21,991 bases of DNA, taken from the NCBI GenBank assembly GCA_036382695.1, contig DASVHF010000073.1, forward strand, positions 1 through 21,991, given 5' to 3'. Below the pieces are notes generated by a model that ran no database searches, was not told the DNA's origin, and worked only from the letters and a program-made list of their open reading frames with translations. The DNA comes from DASVHF01 sp036382695. Lineage in GTDB: Bacteria > Patescibacteriota > Microgenomatia > Woykebacterales > RBG-16-39-9b. The position numbers were made by a program, and so were the translations under genes. Positions 1 to 7,009 of this stretch are shown here, piece after piece (positions within the stretch are counted from its first letter, which is position 1; each line of letters starts with the position of its first letter).

Positions 1-1212
1 AAAACGAAAGTAACTGCCGAAGGTATTAGTTATCAAGGTGAAGACGATGACCCCCAAGATCTTGAAAGAGTAATCAATGTCCCGGCTAGAAATAAAGCGA
101 TTGTAGAAGAATTCAAAGCGGAAGAAGATAAACGCGATCCAAAAAGAGAAAGAAAAACAATTGTCTTTGCTGTTACTAAAAAACACGCTGCCCAACTGAC
201 TCGCTTTTTCAATCAAGTCTACAACGACCCAACCGAAACTTATGCCCAAGTGATTACCACAGATACTCCGGACCCAACCGCTCTTATCAAAAAGTTTAAG
301 AGGCAAGATCGACCAGTTATCGCTGTTTCCGTAGGGATGCTGGACACTGGTTTTGATGCGCCGGTTGTAGAAAATTTGGTAATGGTTAGGCCCACTAAAT
401 CGGCAATTTTATACCAACAGATGCGCGGACGCGGGGCAAGACTTTCAACAAAAATCGGCAAAACCTCCTTCCGCATTTACGATTTTGCTGGGAACAGCGA
501 GCATTTCAATGACGAAAGTTACAATCCGTATGAGCAACCACAAGTTCGTTTTAGACGAGGTCCAGCAGTTGCAGAACCGGCCGAAGAGAAAGAAGAAAGT
601 TTCAAACAAGAACTTCTAAAAAGGCGTGAGATTGTTCAAGTAACAGAAGGTGGTCCTGAAGACATTGATAAAATTGTCGAGCGAGCCGTAATTGAAGTAG
701 GACCTGAAGGAGAAAAAGTAGATGTTCGCGATTATAAGACAGAATGGGAAGAGGATATTAAAAAGTGGGTTCAAAAAGCAGACCCCCTCATCCTAAAGGT
801 AAAAAACAATGAAGCATTGGCCGAGGAGGAAATGCGAGGTTTATCAGAAAAGCTCAATAGTCCAGAGTTTTACTTCAACGAGGCAAATTTGCGTCTTGCC
901 TACGATCAACCAGACGGTACTTTATCGGAATTTATAAAAGTGGCTTTGGGGCAATACGAGTTTCCTACCAAAGAAGAGAGGGTTGGTAAGGCATTTGATG
1001 CTTGGATAATTCAAAATAATTTTGAACCCGCCCAGGTTTCCCTTTTGCGGATGATTAAAAACCAATATGTTGCCGGTGCCCAGATAGATGTTGGTATCTT
1101 CAATAAACCGCCGTTTTCTCAACAAGGTGGTCTTGATCGAGCGCTGAAAATATTTGGCGCAGAAAAGCTAAAAGAGACTTTAGGCCAACTTTCTAGCCAA
1201 GTTTTGAGGTAA
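1..1212 (+). CDS. hsdR: Type I restriction enzyme R subunit, C-terminal part (5' end outside window)
   Basis: The reading frame is open from base 1, so the gene begins upstream and about 403 residues are visible. The visible part starts within the second RecA-like helicase domain: an IVFAVTKKHA strand, then GMLDTGFDAP (helicase motif V) and QQMRGRGAR (motif VI, arginine finger). It continues into the helical C-terminal region that docks on the methylase in this family. HsdR is the translocating and cleaving subunit of type I restriction systems; the nuclease and Walker A domains would lie upstream. The stop TAA is 5 nt before hsdM, so the two are very likely co-transcribed. The family call is firm; whether the N-terminus is intact cannot be seen. 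Confidence 0.93.
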   Translation, partial: KTKVTAEGISYQGEDDDPQDLERVINVPARNKAIVEEFKAEEDKRDPKRERKTIVFAVTKKHAAQLTRFFNQVYNDPTETYAQVITTDTPDPTALIKKFKRQDRPVIAVSVGMLDTGFDAPVVENLVMVRPTKSAILYQQMRGRGARLSTKIGKTSFRIYDFAGNSEHFNDESYNPYEQPQVRFRRGPAVAEPAEEKEESFKQELLKRREIVQVTEGGPEDIDKIVERAVIEVGPEGEKVDVRDYKTEWEEDIKKWVQKADPLILKVKNNEALAEEEMRGLSEKLNSPEFYFNEANLRLAYDQPDGTLSEFIKVALGQYEFPTKEERVGKAFDAWIIQNNFEPAQVSLLRMIKNQYVAGAQIDVGIFNKPPFSQQGGLDRALKIFGAEKLKETLGQLSSQVLR

Positions 1213-1217
1213 ATACT

Positions 1218-2744
1218 ATGCAAGAAAGCCTTTTTCAACTAAGAGGAGATTTTAAAGCCAAAGTAAGTAAATTAAACGATTATCTTTGGGCTTCAGGTCT
1301 AAAAGATCCGGTTAGCCGTGTCCAGCAGCTTTCCTATCTTTTCTTTCTTAAAATGCTTGAAGAGCAAGATGTAAGCCGAGAGCAAGAGGCGAAACTTACT
1401 GGCCAAAAACACACTTCTATTTACAAAGGAGAGAATGAGAAATATCGCTGGTCTTCTTGGATTCACCGATCCGGTCGTGATCTTTACAACTTTTTGCGTG
1501 ACGAAGTGTTTCCCTTCATGGAAAATTTAAATACTGGTCATGAGTCAGCCCAGCTAATTTTCCAAAGCGCCCGGCTTCTAATTCCCGATGAAATTGTTTT
1601 GCGTAATGTTTTGGATATTGTTGATGGTATCCGTTTTACCGATCTTGATGCCGATGTGAAAGGCGATCTTTATGAGGATCTTTTAAATCAAATCCAAGCA
1701 GCTGGTGAGCTTGGGCAATTTCGCACACCCCGCCACATTATTCGAGCCATCGTCGCCTTGGTCAATCCTCAAGTTGGCCAAACTATTTATGACCCAGCCG
1801 TTGGTACTGGTGGATTTTTACTTGCTTCCTATGATTGGATTCGTCTACAAAATTCTGATCCGAAAAATATCAAAGAGGAAAATGGTATTAGGCGTGGTCC
1901 GGGCGATAAACTTTCGCCAACCCAGTGGGAATTTCTCAATAGCGAAACATTTTACGGGCAAGATGTCGATCCGGATATGGTGCGAATTGCTGTCATGAAC
2001 CTTTTCCTTCACGGTATCGAAAATTCCAACATAAAAAGAAAAGACACAGTTGCCGGTAGCGAAACAGATGACGACCTTCGTCAGTTTGATATTATCTTGA
2101 CCAATCCGCCATTTGCCGGAAAAATCGATAAGGAACGGATCAAAAAATCCTTGCCGGTAAAAAGTACCGATACTACAGTTCTTTTTCTCGGACATTTAAT
2201 CGATTCATTAAAAACAAATGGCAAGGCGGGAATGATTGTTAATGAAGGTTTACTTTTTGGCCGCAACCGCGACAATGTAGAGATTCGAAAATATCTTCTC
2301 GATAAAACGGAATTAAAAGCGGTGGTTTCTTTACCTCAGGGAGTTTTTAATCCCTACGCAGGTGTAAAAACTAGTTTCTTAATCTTCGAAAATAATGGCA
2401 AGAAAACAGATAAGGTTTGGTTTTACGAAGTTGAAAATGACGGCCTTTCCAAAGGTACACAAAGGAAACCAATAGACAAAAACGATCTTCCGCATTTGCT
2501 TGAGCGTTGGGAGCAAATAAAGAAAAATCGTGCCGCGCAGTCCGAAGCTTCAGCGAAGGACTGGACCGCAGAAAGAAAAGTTATAGAAGAGAATGATTAT
2601 ATTCTTTCGGCTAGTGCGTATAAACCGGGAATTGGTGGTGGTGGTGAAGAACACCGAGAGCCAAAGGAGATTTTGAAGGAAATAGAGGGGTTGGAGATAG
2701 AGTTAGAGAACCAAAAAAATAAGATAAAGGAGTTGTTAAAGTAA
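1218..2744 (+). CDS. hsdM: Type I restriction-modification methyltransferase subunit M
   Basis: 508 residues, normal for HsdM. An N-terminal helical HsdM domain (about 10-150) is followed by the N6-adenine methylase fold: motif I DPAVGTGGF at about 192-200 binds S-adenosylmethionine and motif IV NPPF at about 296-299 is the catalytic loop. HsdM methylates adenines in the site chosen by HsdS and is needed for restriction by HsdR. The C-terminal tail (about 480-508) is a charged coiled coil. A palindromic repeat (2538-2563) is inserted in frame and encodes roughly the RAAQSEASAKDW stretch near residue 445, outside the catalytic core, so the enzyme may still work. The gene lies 5 nt after hsdR. 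Confidence 0.96.
   Translation: MQESLFQLRGDFKAKVSKLNDYLWASGLKDPVSRVQQLSYLFFLKMLEEQDVSREQEAKLTGQKHTSIYKGENEKYRWSSWIHRSGRDLYNFLRDEVFPFMENLNTGHESAQLIFQSARLLIPDEIVLRNVLDIVDGIRFTDLDADVKGDLYEDLLNQIQAAGELGQFRTPRHIIRAIVALVNPQVGQTIYDPAVGTGGFLLASYDWIRLQNSDPKNIKEENGIRRGPGDKLSPTQWEFLNSETFYGQDVDPDMVRIAVMNLFLHGIENSNIKRKDTVAGSETDDDLRQFDIILTNPPFAGKIDKERIKKSLPVKSTDTTVLFLGHLIDSLKTNGKAGMIVNEGLLFGRNRDNVEIRKYLLDKTELKAVVSLPQGVFNPYAGVKTSFLIFENNGKKTDKVWFYEVENDGLSKGTQRKPIDKNDLPHLLERWEQIKKNRAAQSEASAKDWTAERKVIEENDYILSASAYKPGIGGGGEEHREPKEILKEIEGLEIELENQKNKIKELLK
2538..2563. repeat. Palindromic repeat inserted in frame inside hsdM
   Basis: CAGTCC and GGACTG form a 6-bp inverted repeat around the core GAAGCTTCAGCGAA. Read on the other strand the core is TTCGCTGAAGCTTC, 11 of 14 bases identical to the core of another palindrome at 12764-12777 inside a broken tRNA. 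The reading frame stays open, so it adds residues to HsdM without disrupting it. Confidence 0.55.
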
Positions 2745-2759
2745 CCAGAAACAATTTAT

Positions 2760-3416
2760 ATGTGGTACTTATATCTTGACGAAAGTGGGGATTTGGGTTT
2801 TGATTTTGTCAACAAAAAACCTTCAAAGTTTTTCACAATTTCTATTCTTGCAGTAAATGGTGTAGACAATAATCGCAAGTTAGCTAAGGGTATAAGAGTT
2901 ACTTTGCGAAGGAAACTAAACCCCAAAAGACATCGCAAAAGAATAATCCAAGAACTCAAAGGCAGAGATACAACTTTAGAAGTTAAGGAGTATTTCTACG
3001 AGCAAATAAGTTCTGTAAATTTTGAGATCTATGCAATGACTCTCAACAAGAAAAGAGTCTACGAGAGGCTTACTAAAGAAAAGCCAAGGGTTTACAATTT
3101 TATCGCAAGACAGGTCATAGACAAAATTCCCTTTGAGAAAAACAAAAACGAGAGAGTTGAGCTAATTATAGATAGATCGAAGAGTAAACCTGAAATAGAA
3201 GAGTTTAATTCTTATATCCGTTCTCAAATTCAAGGTAGATTAGACCCAAAAATCACTCTTGATATGTATCACTGGGATTCTCAACAAAGCCCAGGGTTGC
3301 AAGCTGCCGATATGTTTTGCTGGGGGATATTTCAAAAATATGAGAGAAGAAGCACCAATTGGGTTGAAATTTTTAAGGAGAAAATAGAATTCGAAGATGT
3401 GTATCTAAAAGGATGA
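2760..3416 (+). CDS. DUF3800 family protein
   Basis: 218 residues. It opens with the family hallmark YLDESGD (D7, E8, S9, G10), continues with a hydrophobic strand FFTISILAVNG, then IIDRS (D138) and the C-terminal LQAADMFCWG (D184). DUF3800 proteins are thought to have an RNase H-like fold, with these acidic residues forming the presumed metal site; they are frequent next to restriction and other defence genes. The molecular function is unproven. It lies 15 nt after hsdM on the same strand, between hsdM and hsdS, so it is probably part of the same transcript. No membrane segment or signal peptide is present. Confidence 0.85.
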   Translation: MWYLYLDESGDLGFDFVNKKPSKFFTISILAVNGVDNNRKLAKGIRVTLRRKLNPKRHRKRIIQELKGRDTTLEVKEYFYEQISSVNFEIYAMTLNKKRVYERLTKEKPRVYNFIARQVIDKIPFEKNKNERVELIIDRSKSKPEIEEFNSYIRSQIQGRLDPKITLDMYHWDSQQSPGLQAADMFCWGIFQKYERRSTNWVEIFKEKIEFEDVYLKG

Positions 3417-3584
3417 GCCGCCTTATAGATTTGGTTTGTCCTAGCTATTGCCAAACAGATGAATGGGAACACTAGGAACAACCTATATCGGACTTATCAC
3501 TCATCCGAATAGATATTATCAGTTTTGTCAACCCGAGTCAATGGTTGACCAAGGCGACACTGAGCTTGTCGAATGTGTCAAGTA
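3417..3584. other. Intergenic stretch with two hairpins, between DUF3800 and membrane protein genes
   Basis: No gene is visible. It holds a 7-bp hairpin (GTCAACC at 3527-3533 with GGTTGAC at 3543-3549) and, just after it, a palindromic repeat of the TGAGCTTGTCGAA family at 3556-3580. This is the only sizeable gap in the restriction locus and may mark where the three accessory genes joined it. Confidence 0.5.
3556..3580. repeat. Palindromic repeat, TGAGCTTGTCGAA family
   Basis: GACAC and GTGTC arms flank the core TGAGCTTGTCGAA. The same core in altered form occurs at 12895-12914 inside the outer tRNA-Leu, and this core is a common dispersed palindrome in many bacterial genomes. It overlaps the most upstream possible start of the next gene (3573), which argues for a later start codon. 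Confidence 0.6.
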
Positions 3585-4091
3585 ATGTCAAAAATGAAAG
3601 AAGCTGAAAAAGACTTATTAACAATAAAAAGAAACGGTTTATTAAAGAAGAAACGTCTACTCGATGCTGTTGAGAAGTTGAGACAACAAAGCAAGGAAGG
3701 ACAAAAAGAATTTCAAACAAACTGTTTTTATTTAGCTGGCGCTGTCGGGTTGGCCGAGTGGGATCCATTTATGGAAATACTTAAATCTGTAGAAAATAAA
3801 GATGTAGTTTCATTTGAAGTCGATGACGGTTTTCACCACGGAGATCCTTGGGGCTACAATCCAGTTATAGTTGCGGTCGGTAAAAAGTTTGACGACTTTT
3901 CTAAAAAAATTAGAGAAGACTACCACGAGTTAAATAAAAAACTTGGGAAAGACGAAGAAATTAAAGGTTCAAAATCCTTGCAGGTTCAAGAGAAAACACC
4001 ACATAAAAGATGGTGGGAACAAACTTGGTTCCAAATTATTGTGTTGCTCGGAGCGATCGCAGGTATTATTGGCTTAATTTTTATTCTATGA
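3585..4091 (+). CDS. Hypothetical protein with one C-terminal membrane helix
   Basis: 168 residues from the ATG at 3585; ATGs at 3573 (inside a repeat) and 3594 are alternatives and no clear ribosome site separates them. The first 50 residues are charged and helical, probably coiled coil. The middle is soluble with a short FHHGDPWG motif, and the end is a tryptophan-rich flank (RWWEQTWF) followed by a single helix of about 20 hydrophobic residues that stops at the C-terminus. This suggests a tail-anchored protein with its bulk in the cytoplasm. I do not recognise a family. It sits between hsdM and hsdS with two other accessory genes and could be a membrane partner in defence, but that rests on position only. 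Confidence 0.7.
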   Translation: MSKMKEAEKDLLTIKRNGLLKKKRLLDAVEKLRQQSKEGQKEFQTNCFYLAGAVGLAEWDPFMEILKSVENKDVVSFEVDDGFHHGDPWGYNPVIVAVGKKFDDFSKKIREDYHELNKKLGKDEEIKGSKSLQVQEKTPHKRWWEQTWFQIIVLLGAIAGIIGLIFIL

Positions 4092-4119
4092 GCTGCTAGC
4101 TAAAAATTAGTAGAAGTTT

Positions 4120-4668
4120 ATGGAAGACACTGAACCTAGAAAAAAGTTAGTAAATTGGTTATCTAAAATTAAGTTTCTAAAAGATCAAATTGAAAAACTA
4201 GAAAAACTGAAGGACTTTCCTATAGTAGCAATTTCAGTTTTCCTACTTAAGTGTCAAATAATAGAATTCGAACTAAAACAATTCATATTTTCCCTCGATC
4301 TACATCTGTATTCTCAAAATCATTCAAAACTTCTTCGAAGGAAGATAAGGTCCCCCAAAGATTTAGATGATTTAACATTAGGTAAACTTAAAAAAGAACT
4401 TAATCAGTTTATAAGGCCATTAGGAGTTCCTATTGTGTTCAAAACTGGTAAATCAACAGCTCCAACCATGAAGGATACACTTGAGGAATTAAAATTAAAC
4501 CTAGGTTTGTTGGTAGACAAAAGAAATGAATTTACGCACAGACTTTTTTCTCAAGGAAAAGAGATTGTAAAGATGAATGAAGAAGCAGTTGAGGGCATAG
4601 AAGTTGCAAGTAGGACAATTTATCTTTTAGAGATTCTGGAAAAAGAAATTAAAGATTATGAAAACTAA
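4120..4668 (+). CDS. HEPN-like protein, possible RNase, between hsdM and hsdS
   Basis: 182 residues, all-helical with no membrane segment. Near the C-terminus is LVDKRNEFTHRLF: R135, N136 and H140 give the RNxxxH motif typical of HEPN-fold RNases. The helix LLKCQIIEFELKQFI (about 42-56) also resembles the first helix of such domains. HEPN proteins are common RNA-cleaving effectors in toxin-antitoxin and abortive infection systems. The anticodon nuclease PrrC, also a HEPN protein, lies between hsdM and hsdS in E. coli, so the location here is suggestive. Unlike PrrC there is no ATPase part. The last 11 bp overlap the start of hsdS, so the two are translationally coupled. The HEPN call is inferred from motif and context only. 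Confidence 0.75.
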   Translation: MEDTEPRKKLVNWLSKIKFLKDQIEKLEKLKDFPIVAISVFLLKCQIIEFELKQFIFSLDLHLYSQNHSKLLRRKIRSPKDLDDLTLGKLKKELNQFIRPLGVPIVFKTGKSTAPTMKDTLEELKLNLGLLVDKRNEFTHRLFSQGKEIVKMNEEAVEGIEVASRTIYLLEILEKEIKDYEN

Positions 4669-5731
4669 TTGGCCGGTGAAAAAATTAGGAGAAGTTGCAG
4701 AATATATAAATGGTTATCCATTTAGCCCAGATGACTGGAAGTCTCAAGGGTTGCCAATAATAAGAATCCAAAACCTAAATGATTCCTCAAAAGAATATAA
4801 TTATTTCGCAGGGGAAGTAGACGAAAAGTATTTAGTCAAGCCTGGAGATATTCTTATTTCTTGGTCTGCTTCGCTAGGCGTTTATATCTGGCAGAACTCA
4901 CCAGCGTGGTTAAACCAGCACATATTTAAGGTTTTAGTCAATGAAAAAATCGTTGACAAGGACTTCTTTTTTTACACGGCCCAGACAAAAATTGATGAAA
5001 TGAAAACTAAGGTTCATGGGGGAACTATGCAGCATATTACGAAGGGAGAGTTTGAGAACATTGAAATTTCAATGCCAGAAGTTACAATTCAAAAGAAAAT
5101 TGTGGAGAGGTTGGATGCGATAAGGAAAGCACAAGAGCTAAACGATCTCCAAATCTCCAAAACCGAAGAACTTTTTAATGTTTTATTAAATAGTGAAATA
5201 AATGTAAATGAAGGGGAAAAGGTTTTAGGTGGGTATATAAAACTTTCAAGTGGTAAATTTAAGCCAAGTAAGGACCATGATCCCGATGGAAAAATACCGG
5301 TTTATGGCGGAAACGGAGTTAATGGTTTCACCACCAAACCATTAATAGAGAATCCGACAATAGCAATAGGAAGAGTTGGTGCTTACTGCGGGGTTGCCTA
5401 TCTCGTTAAAGAACCTTCTTGGGTTACAGATAATGCTATCTTTATAAAGGAGTACAAAAAGGAAGAAATTAACTTAGAGTATTTATACTTTTTCCTTCTG
5501 CGCTTTGATCTTCACCAATTTGCAGGTTTTTCTGGCCAGCCTAAAATAACCCAAGAGCCAATATTAAAAATTAAATTCAATTTACCCAGACTAGAAGAAC
5601 AAAAAAATATTGTTGAGAAACTTTCTGCGGTGCAGGAGCATAAAAAACTTCTCCTCAAACAAAAATCCCTCCTCCGTGAACTATTCGATTCAGCCCTCAA
5701 CAAATGCATGAAAGAAGGATTATATAAATGA
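4658..5731 (+). CDS. hsdS: Type I restriction-modification specificity subunit S
   Basis: 357 residues, somewhat short for HsdS but with two half-site modules. The first target-recognition domain starts with WPVKKLGEVAEYINGYPF and ends at MPEVTIQKKIVERLDAI, which leads into the central conserved helix (about 145-180). A second recognition domain (about 185-320, with KIPVYGGNGVNGF) ends with LPRLEEQKNIVEKLSAV and the distal conserved helix. HsdS reads the bipartite DNA target and holds two HsdM subunits. It overlaps the preceding HEPN-like gene by 11 bp and the following small gene by 4 bp (ATGA), so it belongs to one tight operon. Both domains appear intact. Confidence 0.95.
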   Translation: MKTNWPVKKLGEVAEYINGYPFSPDDWKSQGLPIIRIQNLNDSSKEYNYFAGEVDEKYLVKPGDILISWSASLGVYIWQNSPAWLNQHIFKVLVNEKIVDKDFFFYTAQTKIDEMKTKVHGGTMQHITKGEFENIEISMPEVTIQKKIVERLDAIRKAQELNDLQISKTEELFNVLLNSEINVNEGEKVLGGYIKLSSGKFKPSKDHDPDGKIPVYGGNGVNGFTTKPLIENPTIAIGRVGAYCGVAYLVKEPSWVTDNAIFIKEYKKEEINLEYLYFFLLRFDLHQFAGFSGQPKITQEPILKIKFNLPRLEEQKNIVEKLSAVQEHKKLLLKQKSLLRELFDSALNKCMKEGLYK

Positions 5732-5907
5732 AAAACTTTGATGATCCGAGAAAAAATCAAGAAGAAGTAACCGATAAGGAAAGATACGAAAAAGATCCTG
5801 ATGAGATTATAGCGGAACTAAAAGATGAGTTTATAAATAGAGATGCAGACGATGCGTTAAGTCGTGCGGAGAATCTGGGTATTGATATAGACGAACTTGT
5901 TGATTAA
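5728..5907 (+). CDS. Small acidic hypothetical protein
   Basis: 59 residues. The ATG overlaps the hsdS stop codon (ATGA), a strong sign of translational coupling. The protein is very acidic, with Asp and Glu rich patches at both ends (DFDDP-like start, GIDIDELVD end) and a likely central helix, and no membrane part. No family is recognised. Small acidic proteins at the end of restriction operons can act as regulators or anti-restriction factors, but nothing in the sequence proves that here. Confidence 0.65.
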   Translation: MKNFDDPRKNQEEVTDKERYEKDPDEIIAELKDEFINRDADDALSRAENLGIDIDELVD

Positions 5908-5912
5908 TTTCC

Positions 5913-5941
5913 TTGACACTTCAACCTGACAAGGGTAAAAT
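5913..5941 (+). promoter_or_regulatory. Strong sigma-70 type promoter
   Basis: TTGACA at 5913-5918, a 17-bp spacer and TAAAAT at 5936-5941. Only 9 bases separate the -10 box from the ATG at 5951, so the transcript would start with almost no leader. Confidence 0.75.
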
Positions 5942-5950
5942 CCGCACGTT

Positions 5951-6046
5951 ATGATCAAACTTTCTCGAAGCAAATTAGAACTTCTTTTAGAATGTCCTAG
6001 ATGTTTTTGGCTCTATGCTGGGAAGAACATTCCCCGTCCTTTTTGA
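5951..6046 (+). pseudogene. Truncated remnant resembling the N-terminus of a PD-(D/E)XK nuclease-like protein
   Basis: 31 codons from an ATG just after a strong promoter, ending at TGA. The translation begins MIKLSRSKLELLLECPRCFW and runs on to a proline-rich end. The pattern KLSxSKLxLxLECPRCFW matches what I know as the start of a PD-(D/E)XK nuclease-superfamily protein common in these bacteria, usually over 200 residues. Here everything after about residue 31 is missing, including the catalytic part, and the convergent Maf-like gene ends only 14 bp downstream. It is probably a deletion remnant whose promoter survived. A functional micropeptide is possible but unlikely. Confidence 0.5.
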
Positions 6047-6060
6047 AAATTAATTAACTG

Positions 6061-6972
6061 TCAGGCGCTAAGTAACCTTAGTATAAAAGGCACGATTCTT
6101 GGTGTTGGCAGCTTATACTCGTAGGCGGTTTTGTAATACAATCGTCTATATTTTCTTTGTAACTCTTCGAGCTGTTCTTCGAAAGCGAAATCATCGTCGA
6201 TAAGATCTCGTCCCATATCACTGGAAAAATCTATTCCTCCTACGATTTGTTGAACCGATTCTCTCTGTGTTTCAATATACCGGGAAACTTCATGATTCGA
6301 AAGATTCTTCAGCTTTAATCTAATTTCGACACCGTCTCTCAATAATAGTACTCTTCCGTCAGATGTCCGATAATGCAAAGTTAGACCGTTTACAACTTTT
6401 ATACTTTGGCTTGATAAAGACGAGATGATCAAAAAAGCACTTTCTTTATCAGTTGGTTTATCAACGATTCTGCCTTTTTGATCAATTACAACAGTATCCA
6501 TCGACAGAACTGGTTTTTCACTATGGGGAGTACCTAATTCCTTTAATTCTGCTAGATCAATTGCCCGTATTTCAGGCTCGGTTTCTAAATCTCGAATTAA
6601 CTTCTTTAAGCTACCTTCAGAAACTAGTTCTGTTTGTAAAGTAGGTTGTATATCGACGCCTGTCTCTTGGGCTATTTTAGCTACTATTCCCTGTTTTTTT
6701 CGAGAAGATGTTGCTAGAACCACGGAATCGAACGGCTCAACCTTTGCTTCCCCCCATTCTTTGGAGATTGAACCTAAGAAAGGGTGGTCTCTTGCATATT
6801 CTTTAGTTTTTCTTTCTTCTTGCAATTGAAATTGTCGTTTGAGTGAATCGATGTCAATATCGCCTGACCATATTCTTTCGAGTTCGCCTTCCGCTTCTTG
6901 GGGAGATTTAATTATTTCCTCTCTTTCTGGAAGTTCAAACTCTTCCATGTCAGGACCAAATTCTTCCTGCAT
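6061..6972 (-). CDS. Maf-like nucleotide pyrophosphatase with N-terminal extension
   Basis: 303 residues from the ATG at 6972; a TTG two codons earlier is possible. Residues about 85-255 follow the Maf order: VVLATSSRKK (Maf LASxSPRR loop), LSMDTVVIDQKGRIVDKP (catalytic Asp and the GKP-like lysine), SLSSQSIKVVNGLTL (LSGxxHxVxTG) and VSRYIETQRESVQQIVGG (the YI...A...Q region). Maf proteins hydrolyse non-canonical or excess nucleoside triphosphates to monophosphates. Odd points are an acidic N-terminal extension of about 80 residues, changes in several normally fixed positions, and a C-terminal tail of about 50 residues with a charged helix. It may therefore be a divergent member with another substrate. 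A TATAAT box at 6982-6987 lies 9 nt before the ATG. Confidence 0.7.
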   Translation of the reverse strand: MQEEFGPDMEEFELPEREEIIKSPQEAEGELERIWSGDIDIDSLKRQFQLQEERKTKEYARDHPFLGSISKEWGEAKVEPFDSVVLATSSRKKQGIVAKIAQETGVDIQPTLQTELVSEGSLKKLIRDLETEPEIRAIDLAELKELGTPHSEKPVLSMDTVVIDQKGRIVDKPTDKESAFLIISSLSSQSIKVVNGLTLHYRTSDGRVLLLRDGVEIRLKLKNLSNHEVSRYIETQRESVQQIVGGIDFSSDMGRDLIDDDFAFEEQLEELQRKYRRLYYKTAYEYKLPTPRIVPFILRLLSA

Positions 6973-7009
6973 ATACAAAAGATTATAGCAAAAAGATACT
7001 ATTTAATAT

